Source: Desulfarculales bacterium UBA696 (GTDB taxonomy: Bacteria > Desulfobacterota > Syntrophobacteria > Syntrophobacterales > Syntrophobacteraceae). Taken from it: a stretch of 64,000 nucleotides of DNA. A program made the translations under genes and the position numbers. Shown piece after piece: positions 45,392 through 54,054 of the stretch (position 1 is its first letter; each line of letters opens with the position of its first letter). The stretch spans positions 124,001 to 188,000 of the forward strand of contig DBMO01000002.1 of the NCBI GenBank assembly GCA_002298995.1, written 5' to 3'. The notes under the pieces are model-generated. The model did not search any database. It saw only the letters and a program-made list of their open reading frames with translations, and was not told the DNA's origin.

Positions 45392-47206
45392 ATGTATAGT
45401 CAGCTTATCTATTTTGTTATCGTACTTTTCCTCTTCGGCTTCCAGCCACCGGGCAAAGCGGTCCCCGTATCGTACGCGGATGCCTCCTACATCCTGGTCG
45501 CGTTCCTGGCCTTTGCCTTTTACTGCCAGGCATCATTTCAAAGAATCGAGAAACAGGCATCCCGCGGGATGCTCCTGTCGGCTGTGAGTCAGACCTATCA
45601 TATTACCCTGACCCGCTTCCACATACTCTCCATCGCCTGGATTTTTTTCTACATATACGTCTTCAATATCAAAGCCTTCCTGCACTTCATCCCGGGGTTC
45701 GACACCCTGGCGACCGTCTCCGGGCTGACAGGCATTTTCATATACATGATTCACATGTGCATCATCTGGCACTACAGCTATTCGTCCTATAAAATTGTCC
45801 ATTCAACTCGGGTCGGCCGCGCGGAATTCATCCGCGCAAACCTCTCATTTTCAACCGTACTGCTGATCCCCTGGCTCATAATCTCGATTGTCACGGACCT
45901 GTTCCTGTTTCTCAAAGTGCCCGTCATGTCCTCCGAGCTGGGGCAGACCGCGGTGGTATCGCTGGCGCTTGTTGTCTTTGTGCTTTTCGGGCCGTGGCTG
46001 ATGGTCCGCCTGTGGCACTGCGAACCACTTCCACACAACGAGGTGCTGGAAGAGCTTGAAAAATTTTGCGACCAGCAGGGTTTCCGGGTTGGCGGATTTT
46101 TGCTCTGGCCTCTCTTCGGGGGAGAAATGCTGACCGCGGGGGTGGTCGGGATATTGCCTCGCGTTCGCTACATTCTTATTACTTCAGGCTTGCTAAAGAT
46201 CCTGGAGTTGGATGAATTGAAGGCGGTTGTGGCCCATGAAATGGGCCATGTTCGCAAAAAGCATCTTCTATTGTTCGTCGCTCTTTTCATCCTTTTCATG
46301 CTGCTGATCTACAATGTGAGCGATCTTCTTCTGCTGCTGGTGCTTTCGAATCGGACCGTGCTTCACTGGACGCTCAACCCCGAAGTCGGCCCATATTTGA
46401 GTTCTTTCCTTGAGAGCGTTCCACCCCTGGTTCTGATGGTGCTTTTTTTCCGGTTTGTTTTCGGGTTCTTCCTGCGCAACAGCGAACGGCAAGCAGATAT
46501 CTACGCGCTCCAAACACTGGGGACGCCCCTGACCCTGGTATCTTCATTCGAGAAGATAGCCAGCCACAGCGGCAAGGTTATAGACCTTCCAAACTGGCAC
46601 CACTACAGCCTTCGTCAAAGAATAGATTTTATTTTCGCGGCGTCGGGGAACCCCCGGCTTATACGGAAGCACGACAGGAAGCTCTACGGCGCTTCCCTAG
46701 CCTTCCTGCTCGTTTTTTGCGCCATATTTCTCACCGGCATGGGAGCAACGAAAAGCCGCATTGCTGTAAATTGGCGCGCTGAAATCCAGCTGGGACTGCT
46801 GGAGCGTGAGATATCCGAGCATCCGGAGAACCCTGAACTGCTAGGGGCATACGGCGGGCTTCTCTACGAAAAGGGGCGCTACTCCGAGGCCGAATCAGTC
46901 CTCAACGCCGCACTGTCGATGGCCCCGGAAAATGCGGGCATTCTCAACAATCTCGCATGGCTCTACGCCACCACGCCCGAGCCTTACAGAAACCCGTCCG
47001 AAGCCCTGGAATTGGCTGAGAAGGCGGCCGGGATAAACCCCGAGGCCCATGTTTTGGATACTCTGGCGGAAGCCTACTATATAAATGAAATGTACGCGGA
47101 GGCCGTTGAGGCAATAGACCAGGCAATTGCCAAAGGCGGGCCCGAAAAGTCCCATTATATCAAGCAGAAAGAAAAGTTCGAACTTGCTCTTAGAGGCAGG
47201 ATCTAG
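45392..47206 (+). CDS. M48 family metalloprotease with C-terminal TPR repeats
   Basis: A membrane-embedded zinc protease of 604 residues. About six hydrophobic helices occupy residues 1-205. The zinc motif HEMGH is at 282-286, with the third ligand Glu in NSERQADIYAL near 370; further helices flank them. From about 465 on there are two or three TPR units (LYEKGRYSEAESVLNAALSM, EMYAEAVEAIDQAI). It is HtpX/Ste24-like in its core. It probably handles membrane-protein quality control. It is a single gene 57 bp after purF. Confidence 0.85.
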   Translation: MYSQLIYFVIVLFLFGFQPPGKAVPVSYADASYILVAFLAFAFYCQASFQRIEKQASRGMLLSAVSQTYHITLTRFHILSIAWIFFYIYVFNIKAFLHFIPGFDTLATVSGLTGIFIYMIHMCIIWHYSYSSYKIVHSTRVGRAEFIRANLSFSTVLLIPWLIISIVTDLFLFLKVPVMSSELGQTAVVSLALVVFVLFGPWLMVRLWHCEPLPHNEVLEELEKFCDQQGFRVGGFLLWPLFGGEMLTAGVVGILPRVRYILITSGLLKILELDELKAVVAHEMGHVRKKHLLLFVALFILFMLLIYNVSDLLLLLVLSNRTVLHWTLNPEVGPYLSSFLESVPPLVLMVLFFRFVFGFFLRNSERQADIYALQTLGTPLTLVSSFEKIASHSGKVIDLPNWHHYSLRQRIDFIFAASGNPRLIRKHDRKLYGASLAFLLVFCAIFLTGMGATKSRIAVNWRAEIQLGLLEREISEHPENPELLGAYGGLLYEKGRYSEAESVLNAALSMAPENAGILNNLAWLYATTPEPYRNPSEALELAEKAAGINPEAHVLDTLAEAYYINEMYAEAVEAIDQAIAKGGPEKSHYIKQKEKFELALRGRI

Positions 47207-47292
47207 AAAAGCGCGGGTAAAAACCTGGTCCACCACACCCGCGAAGTGGGGCCGTAAGTCTTCCCTTTTAGCTCTCCCCTTCTATTCCCCTG

Positions 47293-47526
47293 CTATTCCC
47301 CTTCCTCGAGCACTTCCTTCAATTTCTGCACCCCGGCCTCGAGTTCAGAGAAAAGGTCCACGGAAAGCGTCACGCCCTTCTTGGACGGATGAAAATCTCC
47401 GTCGTCTCCTTTGTAGAAGATGCGAATGTCCACGTACTGCTTTCCTTTAAAATAAGTTATAGAGGATCTGACTTCCTCCAGAGGGTTTTTGGGGAAAGAG
47501 TGCACTGTCTGCGGTTCTTTTGCCAT
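47293..47526 (-). CDS. PC4/p15-like single-stranded-DNA-binding family protein
   Basis: Seventy-seven residues from ATG 47526. The stretch QYVDIRIFYKGDDGDFHPSK followed by KGVTLSVDLFSELEAG fits the transcriptional coactivator p15/PC4 family (YdbC-like), which binds single-stranded DNA and may act in transcription or repair. A longer frame from 47583 is not supported. It is a single gene, convergent to the M48 gene. Confidence 0.8.
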   Translation of the reverse strand: MAKEPQTVHSFPKNPLEEVRSSITYFKGKQYVDIRIFYKGDDGDFHPSKKGVTLSVDLFSELEAGVQKLKEVLEEGE

Positions 47527-47956
47527 ACTAAATCCTTGCTTCCAAGTTTTAATAGTCTCGCCGCCGCGATATGCCGATCGCAAAGCCGGCTACCAGAGCC
47601 GCTGCACCGGGTCATGCCCAGGTGAGGGTTCAGCCTCGATCCATACGACTTCAACAAAAGCTATGCAAATACTCTTAATATGCCCGCCGGTCAAGGCTCG
47701 CAGTGCGAGGGCCCTTCATGCCCCCGGCAGAATTGCCTTGCTTTGGCCTAAGTTAAACATCAAGGCGCAACTGAACAGGACTTTAATTAAAATAGCCGCC
47801 CTTTTAAAACAGGCATTGGTCAGGGTCAACGGCTCGTTGCCGGAAGCCGATTTCGCAACTATCTTAGTTTTATAGGTTTTAGGTAATTTGCTTATTTAAT
47901 TTAATGATCCGGATTGATGGACCTCCTGGGTCCCGTCAATCACAGGAGATGATAAT
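47527..47956. other. Intergenic, nothing recognised
   Basis: About 430 bases between divergent genes. An open frame through here on the plus strand (to 47875) has no ribosome site and unlikely composition. An AT-rich segment at 47870-47905 probably belongs to the hdeD-like promoter region. No repeat or RNA found. Confidence 0.35.
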
Positions 47957-48565
47957 ATGGCAACAGAATCTGATGTTCAGTACAGAAACGTAAACGAATT
48001 GCGCGACAACGTCGGATGGTACATCGGGATGGGGGGCGGATTGATGGTCCTGGGCATCCTGGCTATCCTCGCTCCGTTCGTGGCTACGTTCGCGATTGAA
48101 TTCGTGATCGGCATACTGTTCGTTATAGGCGGCATCATGCTCTTCTATAATGCGATCCGCTGGCGTAGATCATCGAGCGGGCGTGTCACCAGTATCATGA
48201 TCAGCCTCGTTTATCTGGCAGTCGGCGCGCTGCTGCTTGCATACCCCCTGCGTGGGGTGATCACTTTGACTTTCCTCCTCGCTTTGTTCTTCCTTGCTAC
48301 CGGTATATTCAAAGTGGTCCAGTCATTCGAGATGCGGCCCGCTAACTGGTGGGGATGGGCGCTCGCAAGCGGTATACTTTCACTAGTGCTCGGTGTGCTC
48401 TTGTTTCTGGGTATGCCCTGGACGGCACTCTGGGCTGTGGGCCTGATTGTTGGAATTGACCTGCTTTTCACCGGCTGGTCGATGATAATGGTATCCTTGG
48501 CGATCCGAGGCAGTGTAGAGCGAGGCGAGGTCATCTGTATCTGGGGGACATGCTACTCGACATAG
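47957..48565 (+). CDS. HdeD/DUF308 family membrane protein
   Basis: An inner-membrane protein of 202 residues with six hydrophobic helices in pairs, e.g. GGLMVLGILAILAPFVATFA and VIGILFVIGGIMLFYNAI. It belongs to the DUF308 family, which includes the acid-resistance protein HdeD; a real role in acid stress is not shown for most members. The ATG at 47957 has aggag (47944-47948) upstream. It is monocistronic with its own terminator. Confidence 0.87.
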   Translation: MATESDVQYRNVNELRDNVGWYIGMGGGLMVLGILAILAPFVATFAIEFVIGILFVIGGIMLFYNAIRWRRSSSGRVTSIMISLVYLAVGALLLAYPLRGVITLTFLLALFFLATGIFKVVQSFEMRPANWWGWALASGILSLVLGVLLFLGMPWTALWAVGLIVGIDLLFTGWSMIMVSLAIRGSVERGEVICIWGTCYST

Positions 48566-48606
48566 ACGACGTGCGGTATTGTGCTTAAATCAGGCGTCAC
48601 ATTTGC

Positions 48607-48642
48607 AAGCCCGCCGGGTTAGATGTTCCGGTGGGCTTTTTT
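48607..48642 (+). terminator. Intrinsic terminator after the HdeD-like gene
   Basis: Stem aagcccgccgg (48607-48617) and ccggtgggctt (48628-48638), 11 bp with one G-U pair, 10-base loop, followed by tttttt (48637-48642). A classical rho-independent terminator 41 bp after the stop codon. Confidence 0.88.
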
Positions 48643-48701
48643 CGGTTGAAACGGGTTTGTTTGCTGCACAACTGCCTGGACCACATTATTCCTTCGAGGC
48701 C

Positions 48702-50306
48702 TTACCCGGCTTTTGCCGCAACAGACCGGGCCGCAGGTTCGGCTTCGCCGAGCCCATCTTCGGGGACATCTGAAATTTGAATCAACTCGGTGGCGCTCAG
48801 TTCGCGGGTTACTTTCTCGATGGGCTCGACCAAGTCCAGGTCGGGGCCGCCGGATGCACCTAATTCCTTGAATTTTCGTGCCGTTACCAGAACCCTGCTC
48901 TCAAGCGTTCCGGCCGCCTTGTTATAGGATTCGACTGCCCGGTTCAGGCCCTTGCAAAGGTCCGAAAAATGTCCCGCAAGCACTCGAATTCTGTCGTAGA
49001 GCGTTTTTCCAAGTTCGCTTATGGCCGTTGCGTTTTCCGCGATAAGCTCCTGTTTCCAGCCATAGGCAACCGCCCGCAGCAGGGCGATGAGGGTCGTGGG
49101 GGTGGCAAGTATCACCCGCCGCTCGACCCCGAACTCGATTAGCGTTGGGTCCTGCTCCAGGGCCGCACTGAAGAAGGTTTCGCCGGGCAGAAAGAGCACG
49201 GCGAATTCAGGCGCCGGCCTAAACTGGTCCCAGTAAGCCTTCGAGCCTAACTGGACAAGGTGTACGCGAATCTGGCGGGCATGTTCGCGCAGTTTTTCGA
49301 CCCGCAGTTCCTCGGTTTTTGCTTCGAGTGCTTCGAGGTAGGCCTGGAGCGGAGCTTTCGAATCGACCACCACGTTCTTTTCATTGGGCAGCTTAATGAT
49401 CATGTCCGGCCTGAGGCGTCCGGACTCCCCGGAGGCGCTTTCCTGCTGTGAAAAATCGCAGTACTCGACCATTCCCGCTATTTCCACCACGCGCTTTAGC
49501 TGGATTTCGCCCCAACGGCCGCGAACGGTTGGCGCCCGGAGCGCCTGAACCAGGTTGGTGGTTTCACGGTTCAGGCGATCCTGGGTTTGTGTAATATTCT
49601 TGAGCTGCTCGGTCAGGCTGACGTAGGCCGTCGTTCGCGCCTTCTCGATGAGGTTGATCTTCTCGTCAACCTTGTCCAGCGATTCCCTGAGCGGTTTTAC
49701 GAGATCGCCGATGGCTTTCTGGCGCGATTCCAAATCGGTTTTTGCGCCCTCCTGGAACCGTTCAAGCGTTGTCCGGGCAAGATCGAGAAAGGATTGGCTG
49801 TTGGTTTTCAGGGCATCGGCCGAAAGCGCCTTAAAAGCATCCGAGAGCCGCGCCTGGGCTTCATTTAGCAGCGAGAGTTTTTCCGTCGCGAGCTTTTGTT
49901 CCTCTACAAGCCGGGTTTCCAGCTCCGATAGCCTTGCAAGCAGGGCTGAATTCCTTTCGCGAAGCCCATGGGTCTCAACTTCTCGCGCTTTTAGCACCGA
50001 ATCCAGCTCCGGGATCCGGGAATTCTTCTCCTCCGCGGCAGCCCTTCTCTCGGATTCGATAAGAAATTTCTCGTTCAGGCGAGTGAGTTCTCCGGTTGCC
50101 TTGCAGCATGCCTCGTCGAGCCCCCTTATCTGGTCTTCGCGGGCGGAGAGGCGCTCGACAAGGGTGGATATCTGCCGCTCCAGTTCTGCTCTTTCGCGTT
50201 CGGCGGCGCGCTTTATCGCCGGTACAGCCAAAGCGAACACCAGCGTTGCACCCGCCACCAGGGCGGCCACAATGGCCAAAATAAAAACGACCTGTGAAAT
50301 ATCCAT
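48702..50306 (-). CDS. rmuC: DNA recombination protein RmuC
   Basis: Endonuclease-like protein thought to limit inversions between repeats. The 534 residues have an N-terminal membrane segment (VVFILAIVAALVAGATLVFA), a long coiled coil (about 35-200, RERAELERQISTLVERL) and the PD-(D/E)XK-like RmuC domain (about 230-450) with VRGRWGEIQLKRVVEIAGM, RLRPDMII and VVDSKAPL. The length is normal. It is a single gene. Confidence 0.93.
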   Translation of the reverse strand: MDISQVVFILAIVAALVAGATLVFALAVPAIKRAAERERAELERQISTLVERLSAREDQIRGLDEACCKATGELTRLNEKFLIESERRAAAEEKNSRIPELDSVLKAREVETHGLRERNSALLARLSELETRLVEEQKLATEKLSLLNEAQARLSDAFKALSADALKTNSQSFLDLARTTLERFQEGAKTDLESRQKAIGDLVKPLRESLDKVDEKINLIEKARTTAYVSLTEQLKNITQTQDRLNRETTNLVQALRAPTVRGRWGEIQLKRVVEIAGMVEYCDFSQQESASGESGRLRPDMIIKLPNEKNVVVDSKAPLQAYLEALEAKTEELRVEKLREHARQIRVHLVQLGSKAYWDQFRPAPEFAVLFLPGETFFSAALEQDPTLIEFGVERRVILATPTTLIALLRAVAYGWKQELIAENATAISELGKTLYDRIRVLAGHFSDLCKGLNRAVESYNKAAGTLESRVLVTARKFKELGASGGPDLDLVEPIEKVTRELSATELIQISDVPEDGLGEAEPAARSVAAKAG

Positions 50307-50526
50307 TTATTAAGCTCCGAAAAGGTTTAAGCCAAGCCGTCGATGTGTAGTATCCTTTTGATTCTTATAGTGTCAAACAAATTGAAGCACCCGATTAGAG
50401 GATAATCTCGCCCGGCATGGAGACCGGCCCCACTGAACCTTACCTCCGATTGCTTGACCCGCCGCCACCCCTTGGCTATCTTCCCCATAAGCGATAAATT
50501 TCAATTACCTGATGACGGAGGACATC

Positions 50527-50952
50527 ATGGCACAAAGCCATGCGGCGGGTGAAAATCAGGATCAGGAGATGACGGCCATTCTCGGAGGCAGAACTATCGC
50601 GGTAGTTGGGCTATCCGCGAAGGAGGAGACCGCCAGCAATAGGGTTGCCAAGTATCTAATCGATAAGGGGTACCGGGTTATTCCGGTCAATCCAAAATAT
50701 AAGGAAGTGCTCGGCCAAAAAAGCTACCCGGACCTGAAATCAATCCCGGTACATATAGACGTGGTGGATATATTTAGACAGCTCGATGCTATCTCGGCCA
50801 CCGTTGATGCGGCAATCGACATTAAAGCCGGGGCTGTATGGATGCAGCTGAACCTTATAGACGAAGAGGCTGCCGCCCGCGCCCGCAAGGCCGGCCTGCG
50901 GGTGGTGATGGACAAATGCATTAAAGTCGAGCATAATCGGCTATGTAGATAG
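50527..50952 (+). CDS. CoA-binding protein (YccU-like)
   Basis: A single CoA-binding Rossmann domain of 141 residues. IAVVGLSAKEETASNRVAKYL near residue 25 is the nucleotide loop; GYRVIPVNPKYKEVLG and KAGLRVVMDKCIKVEH follow, as in the YccU family, related to the CoA-binding domain of succinyl-CoA synthetase. ATG 50527 was chosen with ggagg (50517-50521) five bases upstream; ATG 50512 overlaps that site. It lies 32 bp before the GlnD-like gene and may share its transcript. Confidence 0.9.
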   Translation: MAQSHAAGENQDQEMTAILGGRTIAVVGLSAKEETASNRVAKYLIDKGYRVIPVNPKYKEVLGQKSYPDLKSIPVHIDVVDIFRQLDAISATVDAAIDIKAGAVWMQLNLIDEEAAARARKAGLRVVMDKCIKVEHNRLCR

Positions 50953-50984
50953 AATTAAGGAATCCCTAAATTATCGGAGCCGGC

Positions 50985-53570
50985 ATGATCCAAAACATCT
51001 CCGAATCGCTTAGAAAACAGCGCGAGATTATTCTTGAAGAGTGCGGCGAGCAGGCCATGGAGCGCAATACCAGCCTTCTCGAAATCGGCATAATCTCGCT
51101 CTATAACCGGCTTGCAAACCGGCTCATCGGCAAGTCCGAAGACTTCCGGGCGGGCAGGGCTATATTTGCCCTTGGTGCATTCGGGCGCGGTATCTCCGGG
51201 CCGATGCAGCCGGTCCCAATTTTGTGCATTCGTTCAGATGATTCATCCCTGGATGACGCGTGGCTCGATGAGATAACTTCCCCTCTTCGTGATGCCGGCT
51301 GGAAAATCGAGGCCGTTCAGGCCACGATTCAGCAGGTCGCGGAAATGGCCGAAAAGGACCCGGTCCTTCTTTTTAACCTCCTTGATCTGCGCTACATTTC
51401 CGGGAACCGCGCACTCGCGGAACAGCTCGACAAGGCCGTCAGGGCCTACGTTGAAGGGCATGGGACACCGCTGCTCCACTCGATCTACGGCTCAGTTAAA
51501 TCTCGGGGGAAAGTGCTCGATACGGACCAAGGCTGGCTGGAGCCGGACATCGAGCAGCACCCCGGAGGCTTGGCCGATATCGGCGCCATTCGGGCCGGCT
51601 GCCGGATCTCCTCCAATATCAGAAGTCTCGAAGACGCTATATTCCGTGGATATCTCGCTCGCCAGGATGTCGATTACCTGCTCCAGGCCGAAAAATCCTT
51701 CAGCCGATACCTGATGCTGCTGCGGGCCGAGTCCGGGGGCCAGGGGAGGGCACTGCTTTTCCGTGACCAGGAGACCCTGGCGGGAAGGCTCGGGTATCTC
51801 GAGAGATCGGGTTTTCTGCCCGTGGAGATATTCATGCAGCATGTCCACCAGCTCTTCCACGGAGTATCGGCGATATCTCGAGAGTTCTGGGAAAAGCTGA
51901 TCGAGATGTGCACGTCGCAACAGGATGAGGGCGCAACGGTCATCGAGGAGGGCATCTCCGAGCAGTCGGGAAAGATCCACATCCAGACCGAGCGCTATCC
52001 GGCCAGTGCGGGACACCTCGTGCATCTTTTCGCCGTGTCGGCCGAGCGGAGCGTGGGGCTGGCAAACGTTACGCGGCAGTGGATTTCGCACAACAGGAAC
52101 GTGCTGGACGCCGCGTCCGGTGACCTCTCCGTGAAACATGAGCTATTTGAGCTTCTGAGGGCCGATTCCACTGACATTCAGGTTCTGAGGCGCTTCTACG
52201 ACAGCGGCCTACTCGCAGCGATCATCCCTGAGCTTGCCCCGGTCCATGCGCTCGTTCAGCATGACTCGTTCCACCTCTACCCCGTCCACGAACATCACCT
52301 GCGTACCTGCTCCGAGCTGAAAAAACTCCTCGCAGGCCAGTATTTTGGCCGGGAACCCGAACTTTCGCGCATCGGCTCGGCAGTGGGCGACCCCACCATT
52401 TTACTGCTAGCGGGCCTTCTGCACGACCTTGGAAAAAGCTCCGGCAGCAAACATGCTCTAAGAGGCGGCGAAATGATGCCGGCCGTTTCAAAACGGCTCG
52501 GCCTAACGCCCGCGGAAGCTCAAACCGTCCAGTTCCTGGTCGCGCAGCACCTCCTGCTCGCAGACAACGCCTCGATGCGCGACCTCGCCGACCATGACAT
52601 GATCGCCAACTGCGCAACTGTGATCGGCAAGAGAGAATTTCTCGACCTGCTGGTCCTGCTCACATTCGCCGACTTGCAGGCGACCGGACCCCACGGGCGC
52701 GAAAAATGGCGCGACACCCCGGTCATGCCGCTCTACCACAGCATATTGAATGTGCTCGAAAAGGGGGAACCCAGCTCACGGATCATTGCGGAGAGGATAG
52801 CCGGAGTGAGGAGCCGGGTGGAGGAGCGGGTCTCGGACATTATGGCGCCCGAGGAGCTTGAATCATACTTCTCCGGGCTTGCTCCGAGGTACCTGATTTC
52901 TCTATCACCCGAGGAAATAGTTCGCCACCTGAGCCTTGTGCGGCGGCTACGGGAATCGGGCGAAGAGTTTATATGGGAGGCTGACTCAGGAAGGCAGAAC
53001 GCGGAAATTACCATCATGAGCTGGGACAAACCCGGCCTGCTCGCCCGCTCTGCCGGACTTCTCACGCTTCACGGCCTCAATATCATGAGTGCCCAGGTCT
53101 TCACGATGAATGATGAGATTGCCCTGCTCATCTTCCAGTGCCGGCTTCCCGAAAAACTGGGTGAGGCGATGGACTGGGACGCGGTGCGAAACGATATGGA
53201 CCGCCTGCTCAAGGGAAAGCTGGCGCTCGATTACCGGATTGCCGCACACTCGGCGCGCGCGGCGCGGCCCCGTAGGACCCTCAGGTCTCATTCGAGCCAG
53301 ATAGTTATCGACAACGATTCTTCGGGGGTCTACACCATCCTTGAAGTCTATACTCTGGACCGGAAGGGGCTTCTCTATACCATCAGCAGGACGCTTCACG
53401 AACTTCAGATCCGGATCTACGTCGCCAAAATCTCAACCAAAAACGACCAGGTAGCCGACGTTTTCTACGTGCGAACCGATAAGCGAGAAAAAGTGACCGA
53501 CCTCGAACAAATCGCTGAGATTAAGAAAGCTCTCCGCTTCTGCCTGGACGACACAGCGGAGTGGGATTAG
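50985..53570 (+). CDS. GlnD-like protein with degenerate nucleotidyltransferase, HD and two ACT domains
   Basis: GlnD uridylylates and deuridylylates PII according to glutamine. This 861-residue protein keeps its layout: nucleotidyltransferase-like region (about 55-160), PII-uridylyltransferase linker (EQHPGGLADIGAIR near 190), HD domain with FHLYPVHEHHL and LLHDLGKSSGSKH (H480-D481), then two ACT domains (TIMSWDKPGLLARSAGLL near 668; EVYTLDRKGLLYTISRTL near 785). The usual GGYGRGxLxPxSDxDL is here GAFGRGISGPMQPVPIL: both metal-binding aspartates are prolines (76 and 78). Uridylyl transfer should be lost while the HD deuridylylase and glutamine-sensing parts look complete. The family is clear; the activity is inferred. 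Confidence 0.88.
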   Translation: MIQNISESLRKQREIILEECGEQAMERNTSLLEIGIISLYNRLANRLIGKSEDFRAGRAIFALGAFGRGISGPMQPVPILCIRSDDSSLDDAWLDEITSPLRDAGWKIEAVQATIQQVAEMAEKDPVLLFNLLDLRYISGNRALAEQLDKAVRAYVEGHGTPLLHSIYGSVKSRGKVLDTDQGWLEPDIEQHPGGLADIGAIRAGCRISSNIRSLEDAIFRGYLARQDVDYLLQAEKSFSRYLMLLRAESGGQGRALLFRDQETLAGRLGYLERSGFLPVEIFMQHVHQLFHGVSAISREFWEKLIEMCTSQQDEGATVIEEGISEQSGKIHIQTERYPASAGHLVHLFAVSAERSVGLANVTRQWISHNRNVLDAASGDLSVKHELFELLRADSTDIQVLRRFYDSGLLAAIIPELAPVHALVQHDSFHLYPVHEHHLRTCSELKKLLAGQYFGREPELSRIGSAVGDPTILLLAGLLHDLGKSSGSKHALRGGEMMPAVSKRLGLTPAEAQTVQFLVAQHLLLADNASMRDLADHDMIANCATVIGKREFLDLLVLLTFADLQATGPHGREKWRDTPVMPLYHSILNVLEKGEPSSRIIAERIAGVRSRVEERVSDIMAPEELESYFSGLAPRYLISLSPEEIVRHLSLVRRLRESGEEFIWEADSGRQNAEITIMSWDKPGLLARSAGLLTLHGLNIMSAQVFTMNDEIALLIFQCRLPEKLGEAMDWDAVRNDMDRLLKGKLALDYRIAAHSARAARPRRTLRSHSSQIVIDNDSSGVYTILEVYTLDRKGLLYTISRTLHELQIRIYVAKISTKNDQVADVFYVRTDKREKVTDLEQIAEIKKALRFCLDDTAEWD

Positions 53571-53675
53571 GGATTCTAGAATTTAGGAATTGAGGGACCT
53601 AGAAATTGAGCCACACCCTTGATTCTTTTATCTTCTACTTCATCAATTCCTAAATTCCCTAAATTCCTAATCCAA
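53571..53675. repeat. Long inverted repeat of (ggaatttagg)n type, copy 3
   Basis: Left arm about 53571-53612 (attctagaatttagg, aattgagggacc units), right arm about 53640-53672 (aattcctaaattccc units). It fills the gap between the convergent GlnD-like and cytochrome c genes exactly, as copy 2 does at 10738-10932. Probably a bidirectional terminator. Confidence 0.7.
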
Positions 53676-53676
53676 A

Positions 53677-54021
53677 TCACCGATTCCGCAGCACCACCAG
53701 GTAGGATACTATTGCATCGAGTTCTCCCCCGCTTACCTGATCATCGGAAATTCTTGGCATTGCGCCTATCCCGTGCCGCACCTGGAACTGGATGGCAAAT
53801 CCCGGTGCGGGTTTATCGTTGAGGGCAGGTGCAAGGCCGGCTTCTCCTCCGGGGTGGCACTGATTGCAGTGCCACATGTAGAGCCGTTCCCCCACCGAGG
53901 CCTCTTCGGATTCTATTTTCAATGGTCCCGAGATCGGCTCGTTTTTTCTGGCCGCTCCACACCCGGTCTGAAGTGCCAGCAGGAGTACAACGAGCGCCAA
54001 GAGCATGTAATTGGGCTTCAT
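53677..54021 (-). CDS. Class I cytochrome c, probable lipoprotein
   Basis: A small monoheme cytochrome of 114 residues. The N-terminal hydrophobic segment (LLALVVLLLALQTGC) ends in a possible lipidation Cys21 with a weak lipobox. The heme motif is C52-N-Q-C-H56, and the axial methionine is probably in GIGAMPRIS. C-terminal GELDAIVSYL is typical of the last helix. It follows the sugar-dehydrogenase-like gene by 33 bp and is its likely electron acceptor. Confidence 0.9.
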   Translation of the reverse strand: MKPNYMLLALVVLLLALQTGCGAARKNEPISGPLKIESEEASVGERLYMWHCNQCHPGGEAGLAPALNDKPAPGFAIQFQVRHGIGAMPRISDDQVSGGELDAIVSYLVVLRNR

Positions 54022-54054
54022 TTTAGACTCCTCAAAAAACTGTGGTAGGCTGCC

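Noticed and set aside
47489..47875. 128-codon plus-strand frame overlapping the PC4-like gene
   Set aside because: No ribosome site, overlaps a supported gene, no motif.
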